Shown here: positions 5,887 through 10,177 of the stretch, one piece after another | How positions within the stretch are numbered: position 1 is the first letter of the stretch | Layout: every line of letters begins with the position of its first letter | Assembly: GCA_002717725.1 (NCBI GenBank) | Contig: PBBT01000023.1 | Location: forward strand, 1-10,177 | Length of the DNA stretch: 10,177 nt | Direction of reading: 5' to 3' | Source: Chloroflexota bacterium | GTDB taxonomy: Bacteria; Chloroflexota; Dehalococcoidia; SAR202; UBA6927 | Notes under the pieces: generated by a model | Told to the model about the DNA's origin: nothing | Databases searched by the model: none | Seen by the model: the letters and a program-made list of their open reading frames with translations, nothing else | Translations under genes and position numbers: made by a program

Positions 5887-6354
5887 TTAAGACCCGTATT
5901 TAGGATTGATACCATGTGAGTTTGGTAATTTTTCACTATCTTGGACAAAGAAGACTAGCAATACTATCCCCCCGAACGGAATTAAACCGATAAGCATCCA
6001 CCAACCTGATTTACCAGTATCATGAAGTCTTCGAACCCCAATCGATAAGGAAGGGATTAAAGTCACGAATAAACAAATTAAGAAGATACCACCTTCTCCA
6101 CCAAAAAGTCCTTCAAGTAATATAGACACACCAAAAAGTAGATATTCAAATAATGTCCAATACCAATATTCCGACCTTCTGGATCTTCCAGAAAAAGTGA
6201 AATAATTACTGAATCCCAACTTAATGGCATCAACAAAACCTACTCTTGGTAGAAGAGATCCATAAACAACTTCCCCGGTTTGCAAATTTGCCCCGCAACT
6301 TCCGCAAAATTGACCATCAGAATCCGTTTCAATCCCGCAATTTGGACAATACAT
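5887..6354 (-). CDS. Zinc-ribbon plus DUF805 membrane protein
   Basis: This is a 155-aa protein. Residues 1-24 form a zinc ribbon (C3, C6, C17, C20; CPNCG and CGSCG). A linker leads to a DUF805 domain with the conserved FSGRSRRSEYWYW (54-66), hydrophobic helices at about 68-84 and 89-105, VRRLHDTGKSGWW (107-119), a third helix at about 119-137, and a tail with the family's Asn/Gly residues. DUF805 proteins are inner-membrane proteins of unknown function (YhaH/YhaI type in enterobacteria). ATG 6354 has a strong AGGAG seven bases upstream. It follows the DUF1365 gene by 69 bp on the same strand. That gap contains a small hairpin, so it may be a separate unit rather than part of the lipid-modification operon. 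The family call is firm; the role is unknown. Confidence 0.9.
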   Translation of the reverse strand: MYCPNCGIETDSDGQFCGSCGANLQTGEVVYGSLLPRVGFVDAIKLGFSNYFTFSGRSRRSEYWYWTLFEYLLFGVSILLEGLFGGEGGIFLICLFVTLIPSLSIGVRRLHDTGKSGWWMLIGLIPFGGIVLLVFFVQDSEKLPNSHGINPKYGS

Positions 6355-6378
6355 TTTAATCTCCTAAATGAAATCTAG

Positions 6379-6396
6379 ATGGATTTTATCATCCAT
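6379..6396. other. Short hairpin between the DUF1365 and DUF805 genes
   Basis: ATGGAT (6379-6384) and ATCCAT (6391-6396) pair around a six-base loop, partly overlapping the palindrome ATCTAGAT (6373-6380). No T-run follows in the direction of the genes. It could be a weak terminator, an operator or mRNA structure upstream of the DUF805 gene. Confidence 0.3.
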
Positions 6397-6423
6397 ACAA
6401 AAAGAATTAGAATACAAACCCTA

Positions 6424-7221
6424 TCATAAAAATGGGAATTTAAGCCTTGAAATAAAACCTCGAGCTGGGGACTTAATAGTTTTATCAATAGGAAATGGTT
6501 TAGGAAAAAACTGGAATTTTAATTTGAACTTCAGTTTAAATGCTTGAATCAAAATTCGGAGTTCCGTTAAAAAAACACTCATCAATATTGAAGGATAATT
6601 GATTAATAATTTTCTCTTAGACAATTCCAGTAAATCCGCTGAAAATATTGTTTGGATCACTAAATTTTGATCTTGTTTCAATCCTATTGAAGCTGTGACA
6701 GAATTTTCTGATAATTTAAATGAAAATTCATACTCTCCTGTACGATCAATAAATGGAGACACATGAAATTCTTTTTCATGGCGTACTGGTTGATTTTCAT
6801 GATTAAAATCTAACCTATAAACATGAGATTCATTGAATGTATTATGTACCTCAACTATAGCTGCAGTGATCTGATCATCCTTATCAAGCTTGAAATAAAA
6901 TGACGCTGGATTAAAGGTATATCCTAAAATCGCGGGCATAGTAAGCAAAAAAATTCTATGTTCAACATCTTCATAGGTCCCATCGTTGAAAATGGATCTA
7001 ACTTTTTTGTGTAGATTTTCATTACTAGAATCTAAAAACGTCTGATCTGAAATACTCAATAGTCCTCTAGTGTTATAGCTCAAAGGCCATGGAAGAGAAT
7101 CAGATTCAGTCAAAGTTTTAATATTTAGCAACAACATCTGTTGTTTGTTATGAAAAAATGTCCGCTTTGGTACAAATCTACTATGTGTTAAATTTCCTTT
7201 AGCCAGATAAAAGTTTTTCAT
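6424..7221 (-). CDS. DUF1365 family protein
   Basis: This is a 265-aa protein covering the whole DUF1365 family. Landmarks are GNLTHSRFVP (9-18), RGLLS (52-56), TMPAILGYTFNPASFYF (94-110), VEVHNTFNESHVY (123-135) and KEFHVSPF (150-157). The C-terminus is basic and hydrophobic, with ILMSVFLTELRILIQAFKLKFKLK, as in the family's usual region before a terminal proline-rich tail. The biochemical activity is not established to my knowledge. The gene habitually sits beside an FAD-dependent amine-oxidase-fold gene and a cyclopropane-fatty-acid-synthase gene, and a membrane-lipid modification role is inferred from that. The ATG lies 23 bases inside the flavoprotein gene and no clear ribosome site precedes it, so translational coupling is likely. 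It starts where family members normally start. Confidence 0.9.
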   Translation of the reverse strand: MKNFYLAKGNLTHSRFVPKRTFFHNKQQMLLLNIKTLTESDSLPWPLSYNTRGLLSISDQTFLDSSNENLHKKVRSIFNDGTYEDVEHRIFLLTMPAILGYTFNPASFYFKLDKDDQITAAIVEVHNTFNESHVYRLDFNHENQPVRHEKEFHVSPFIDRTGEYEFSFKLSENSVTASIGLKQDQNLVIQTIFSADLLELSKRKLLINYPSILMSVFLTELRILIQAFKLKFKLKFQFFPKPFPIDKTIKSPARGFISRLKFPFL

Positions 7222-8485
7222 CGTAAATGCTCAAATCACTAATAACCTTGTCAGAAACCATCTTTCCAGAAAGATACCCGTCTTCATGGAATCCAAACCC
7301 CAAATAGGCTCCACAAAAATATATTCTACTACCTGCGTTCAACATCTCGAAATCTTTCTTGTTTTCTAAACTGGTTTTTGTAAGTAGTGGATGATTATAT
7401 TTAGTCTTATAAATGACTTTTGATGGATGAATTTCTGTTGATGAATTGAGTGTAACCAAAAAATTCGTTTTTGATTCTAATTTTTGCAACCTATTCATAT
7501 AATATGTGGTTTGTAACCTTTGATCACCATTATCATCTTCATAGCTCATTACATTCCATGATGCCCAATACCTTTTGTTCAAAGGAAGACAGGATTCATC
7601 CGTATGTAGAATTACATCACTTTGAGTGTACGGATGTTGTTTTAAAATTTCATATTTTTGTGACTTTAATACGCCTCTAGTCAAATCTATAGCAGTATCT
7701 GAATGAGTCGCTAAAATGACTGCATCAAAAACCAATTTCCTTCCTTTATCAGTTAAAATTTCAACATTACTCTCGCCTTCTGAAACTTTGACCACTTTCG
7801 AATTGTTAAGAATTTTTCCATTAAACTTTTTTTCAAACTCATTAAGATATGACCTGCTACTTTCCTCTACGCTATACCAATTGGGGCGATCATTGAGTTG
7901 CAACAATCCATGATTTGAAAAGAAATTTATATAAGCATCCGCCAAAATAGAATTAGAATCCCTACGATCACAGGACCAAATTGCAGATGCAATTGGTAAA
8001 AAATAATTATCAATTAAATCTTGGGGGCAGTGCAATTCGTGAAGGAATTCCCCAATAGATTTACAAGGAATAGAATGGTTTTTCCGATAATTTTCCATGA
8101 TCGTAGAGTATTTATATATTCCGAACAACCTTCTCCAATGTTTTACTTCAAACATTCTATTAATTGGTGGGAATAAGCCTGATTTAGTCCCAGAGTATTG
8201 GATTTGATCAGTATTATTGGTGTATGAAAAAGACATATCTGTTTTTTTCATCTTCACATTAAGTTTTTGTAAAAAGTCTAAGAAATTCGGGTAGTTCCGA
8301 TCATTTAAAACAATAAAGCCTGTGTCAACTTGTAATTCTTTATCATCGATATCTCTGACACTAACCGAATTAGAATGTCCTCCAATTTGATTCATTTCTT
8401 CAAATAGAGAAATTTCAAAATTTGCATGCAAGTTAATTGCTGCAGAAATCCCTGAAATACCCGAACCAACTACTGCAATTTTCAC
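7199..8485 (-). CDS. FAD-dependent amine-oxidase-fold protein of the CFA/DUF1365 cluster
   Basis: This 428-aa flavoprotein starts with a dinucleotide fold (VVGSGISG, G7-G9-G12, with E29-E30 at the end of the second strand) and the IGGHSNSV motif. Strongly subfamily-specific stretches follow: VDTGFIVLNDRNYPNF, PIASAIWS, NHGLLQLNDRPNWYSV, ILATHSDTAIDL, YYMNRLQKL and the FAD-closing YFCGAYLGFGFHEDGYLSG (388-407). The same domain forms the N-terminal half of plant cyclopropane fatty acid synthases. In bacteria it is encoded next to CFA-synthase and DUF1365 genes. Its reaction is not settled; oxidation or desaturation of a methylated acyl chain is a reasonable inference. The start is GTG (8485-8483), with AAGGA six bases upstream. 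It lies ten bases after the methyltransferase gene and overlaps DUF1365 by 23 bases. Confidence 0.9.
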   Translation of the reverse strand: MKIAVVGSGISGISAAINLHANFEISLFEEMNQIGGHSNSVSVRDIDDKELQVDTGFIVLNDRNYPNFLDFLQKLNVKMKKTDMSFSYTNNTDQIQYSGTKSGLFPPINRMFEVKHWRRLFGIYKYSTIMENYRKNHSIPCKSIGEFLHELHCPQDLIDNYFLPIASAIWSCDRRDSNSILADAYINFFSNHGLLQLNDRPNWYSVEESSRSYLNEFEKKFNGKILNNSKVVKVSEGESNVEILTDKGRKLVFDAVILATHSDTAIDLTRGVLKSQKYEILKQHPYTQSDVILHTDESCLPLNKRYWASWNVMSYEDDNGDQRLQTTYYMNRLQKLESKTNFLVTLNSSTEIHPSKVIYKTKYNHPLLTKTSLENKKDFEMLNAGSRIYFCGAYLGFGFHEDGYLSGKMVSDKVISDLSIYDEKLLSG

Positions 8486-8491
8486 TAAACA

Positions 8492-8496
8492 TCCTT
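8492..8496 (-). promoter_or_regulatory. Ribosome binding site for the GTG start of the flavoprotein gene
   Basis: AAGGA on the minus strand, touching the stop of the preceding methyltransferase gene, ends six bases before GTG 8485. It fixes the non-ATG start directly before the flavin-binding MKIAVVGSG. Confidence 0.6.
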
Positions 8497-9518
8497 CATT
8501 TTTTCAAAAACAAGTAATGAATTAGTTGCCAATCATTCCCATTGTTAAATTTAAAAAGCTCCGAACAAAAAATGATAAAAATTTTAAATTGATTAATTGA
8601 TTTCACATAATCAATTTCTGAATAAGTTTCTCTCATTTTCAATATTTCTCTCTGATTATTTTTTAGACGATATAGCCACGATTCAAGGGTTTTATGATAA
8701 TTCATACCCGATATGAGCCACTTATTTTCTAGGGTCAATTGATCAGTAATATCTTCATAAAATCCATCATATGGCATCATCCCACCTGTAAAGAAATTGC
8801 GAGCCATCCATGAATTCTTTTTATCGTCAAAATACTGAGGGAATTCTTTATGCGAAAAAACTTGGAAAAAAAGTTTCCCATCTTCACAAAGCCAATCGAA
8901 AGTCTTTTCTAGAATTTTGATTGGACTTCTTAAATGCTCAAACATCTCAATAGATACAATTCGATCATATTTTGAAGAATCTTGAAAATATTTAATATCC
9001 GATTGTAAAACTACAAGATTACGAAGTGCAAGATTTTTAGCTTGCGCGTCTATGAACTCCTTCTGGGTTTTAGAATTCGTAACAGACTTAATTTGTGAAT
9101 TAGGATGTTTTCTTGCTAAATGCAAACATAATGATCCCCATCCACTACCCAATTCAAGAACATTTTGACCATCTTTCAAATCAGCCCGTTCAATATATAA
9201 ATCAAGAGTCCTTGAATCAGCAATATCAAGACTAGTAACTCCAGAATCCCAAACCGATCCACTATATTTCATTGAATTACTAAGAAACTTACCAAAAAAA
9301 TGAGCAGGCACCTCATAGTGCTGTTCATTAGCTGTATCAGTATCAATTGCAATTGGTGACAAATTAGACTTTAAAATAAAATCTCGCTTAACGTTAGACA
9401 AAGCTACACAATCTAAAGATCTTACTCGAGCAGAATATTTTCTCAAACCTAATCTGAGCAACTTTCTAATAATACTCTCTGGAACCAAACCTCTATCTAT
9501 TAAAGTTTCGTACCACAC
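8496..9518 (-). CDS. CFA-synthase family SAM methyltransferase, coclaurine-N-methyltransferase-like branch
   Basis: This is a complete 340-aa class I SAM-dependent methyltransferase. An N-terminal helical cap (1-60) is followed by ANEQHYEVPAHFF (63-75) and KYSGSVW (84-90). SAM motif I is VLELGSGWG (120-128). Acidic EMFEHL (191-196), FFTGGMMP (242-249) and the ending HYLFLKK follow. NEQHYEVP and FFTGGxMP mark the branch of the CFA family related to plant coclaurine N-methyltransferase, rather than classic CFA synthase. Residues that bind bicarbonate in CFA synthases are only partly kept: the YSC cysteine is Gly87 and the usual His is Gln219, while Glu194 and a C-terminal Tyr remain. Cyclopropanation is therefore uncertain; C- or N-methylation is possible. 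GTG 9518 has AAGGA six bases upstream and lies two bases after the preceding CFA-family gene. Confidence 0.9.
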   Translation of the reverse strand: MWYETLIDRGLVPESIIRKLLRLGLRKYSARVRSLDCVALSNVKRDFILKSNLSPIAIDTDTANEQHYEVPAHFFGKFLSNSMKYSGSVWDSGVTSLDIADSRTLDLYIERADLKDGQNVLELGSGWGSLCLHLARKHPNSQIKSVTNSKTQKEFIDAQAKNLALRNLVVLQSDIKYFQDSSKYDRIVSIEMFEHLRSPIKILEKTFDWLCEDGKLFFQVFSHKEFPQYFDDKKNSWMARNFFTGGMMPYDGFYEDITDQLTLENKWLISGMNYHKTLESWLYRLKNNQREILKMRETYSEIDYVKSINQFKIFIIFCSELFKFNNGNDWQLIHYLFLKK

Positions 9519-9520
9519 AT

Positions 9521-10177
9521 CTATTCCTTAACATAAGAAAGTTGGAAATTATCTATGTGACCAGCTTCGAATGCCCCTTCACAATAACTAAAATAGTAAT
9601 CAAATCTTCGAAAATCTCTCTGCGAAAAACCTAACTCGAAAATTTTTTCCGCATTTATATGTAAACGCTCTCTCCATTTCTGAAGTGTAATTACATAATC
9701 TTCTCCAATAGATTGCGATCGATTTAAAGAAAACCCGAATTTATTAGCAGCGTCTTCAATCACGCCTAAAGAAGGCAATTCTCCTCCAGGAAATATGTAT
9801 TTTTGAATAAAGTCACAATTTCGTCTGTATGACTCATATCTTTCATCGGGAACAATAATGACCTGAATTTGAATAGTTCCTCCTTTTTTAAGAAGAAAGG
9901 CACATTTCTCAAAAAATTGATATATACCTTTAAACCCAACCGCTTCAAGCATCTCTACTGAAAAAATATGATCGAATTCCCCAGAAATTGTACGATAATC
10001 TTGAAACAAAATTTCTTGCGAGGCCCCTGAATGATCCTGAGCATTTTTTGAGCAAGAATAATTATATTGTTGTTCAGACAACGTCACCCCAGTTGCATGT
10101 ACTCTATGTTGCTGTGATGCACGTGTAATTAGTCCGCCCCAACCACATCCAATGTCTAAAATTCTCTGCCCTACTTC
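9521..10177 (-). CDS. Cyclopropane-fatty-acid-synthase family methyltransferase, partial (5' end outside window)
   Basis: The frame is open to the right edge, giving 218 visible residues; about the N-terminal 180-200 are missing relative to usual family length. An internal GTG at 10087 could be mistaken for the start, but SAM motif I (LDIGCGWGG, 10159-10133) lies upstream of it in frame. Other landmarks are GVTLSEQQY, FDHIFSVEMLEAVG, IVPDERYESYRRNCDFIQKYIFPGG read in parts, LPS, GEDYVITLQKW and the terminal FDYYFSYCEGAF. EMLEAVG, PDERYxxYRRxxDFIQ and FPGGxLPS are typical of the branch formed by plant cyclopropane synthases and the bacterial CFA/DUF1365 clusters. The active-site Glu and Tyr are kept; the position of the classic HTI histidine is Gln. 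The expected reaction is SAM-dependent methylene or methyl transfer onto an unsaturated phospholipid acyl chain. It is the most upstream visible gene of the cluster. Confidence 0.92.
   Translation of the reverse strand, partial: EVGQRILDIGCGWGGLITRASQQHRVHATGVTLSEQQYNYSCSKNAQDHSGASQEILFQDYRTISGEFDHIFSVEMLEAVGFKGIYQFFEKCAFLLKKGGTIQIQVIIVPDERYESYRRNCDFIQKYIFPGGELPSLGVIEDAANKFGFSLNRSQSIGEDYVITLQKWRERLHINAEKIFELGFSQRDFRRFDYYFSYCEGAFEAGHIDNFQLSYVKE
9525..9529 (-). promoter_or_regulatory. Ribosome binding site for the GTG start of the CNMT-like methyltransferase
   Basis: AAGGA on the minus strand lies six bases before GTG 9518 and within the last codons of the upstream CFA-family gene. An ATG two bases before the GTG is in another frame and does not give the methyltransferase. 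Confidence 0.55.

Noticed and set aside
6397..6423. Possible separate promoter for the DUF805 gene
   Set aside because: A TAAAAT-like -10 can be found just downstream, but no acceptable -35 lies at proper distance, so it was not listed.
7471..7913. Two plus-strand open frames (7471-7680 and 7716-7913)
   Set aside because: Both are antisense to the flavoprotein gene, whose family motifs run across this stretch.
9766..9948. 60-codon minus-strand open frame in another frame
   Set aside because: It overlaps the CFA-family coding sequence in a different frame; the CFA frame has the conserved IFPGG and EMLEAVG motifs here.
9521..10087. CFA-family gene starting at GTG 10087 as a complete 188-aa protein
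   Set aside because: The frame continues upstream to the window edge and contains SAM motif I (LDIGCGWGG), so the gene is 5'-truncated by the window, not short.

Overview
This is an AT-rich window (roughly two thirds A+T by eye) from a bacterium with compact operons, Shine-Dalgarno sites and frequent GTG/TTG starts. No RNA gene, CRISPR array or insertion sequence was seen. Taxonomy cannot be fixed from the sequence. Repeated small zinc-ribbon proteins, an acidic Cys-Gly-Gly lipoprotein, a GMC oxidoreductase and low GC would suit an uncultured, probably marine, lineage such as SAR202-type Chloroflexota, but that is only a guess.

Left part (1-2908, all minus strand): a six-gene, almost gapless operon starts at a good sigma70-type promoter (2944-2971). 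In order of transcription it encodes an acidic lipoprotein, a two-helix membrane protein resembling the end of a DMT/SMR transporter, a double zinc-ribbon protein, a glycerophosphodiester phosphodiesterase (GDPD), a second lipoprotein and a three-helix membrane protein. Just downstream, a second promoter of the same form (196-223) precedes a partial zinc-ribbon gene that runs off the left edge.

Middle (2909-5811, plus strand): a divergent promoter region with a perfect 10-bp inverted repeat feeds a 78-aa membrane protein with a RanBP2-type zinc finger. An unlisted 24-residue hydrophobic microprotein overlaps its stop codon. A separate promoter then drives a GMC flavo-oxidoreductase, which overlaps by one base an HMA-MauE/DoxX membrane protein carrying CxxC and CAC motifs.

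Right part (5887-10177, minus strand): a lipid-modification cluster. In order of transcription it holds a cyclopropane-fatty-acid-synthase family methyltransferase (5' end outside the window), a second CFA-family methyltransferase of the coclaurine-N-methyltransferase-like branch, an FAD-dependent amine-oxidase-fold protein and a DUF1365 protein. A zinc-ribbon/DUF805 membrane protein follows after a 69-bp gap. The flavoprotein and the first methyltransferase resemble the two halves of the plant cyclopropane synthase fusion. Similar bacterial clusters are linked to singlet-oxygen response and unusual (cyclopropane, methylated, furan) fatty acids. The likely joint task is modification of unsaturated acyl chains in membrane phospholipids; the exact product cannot be read from sequence.
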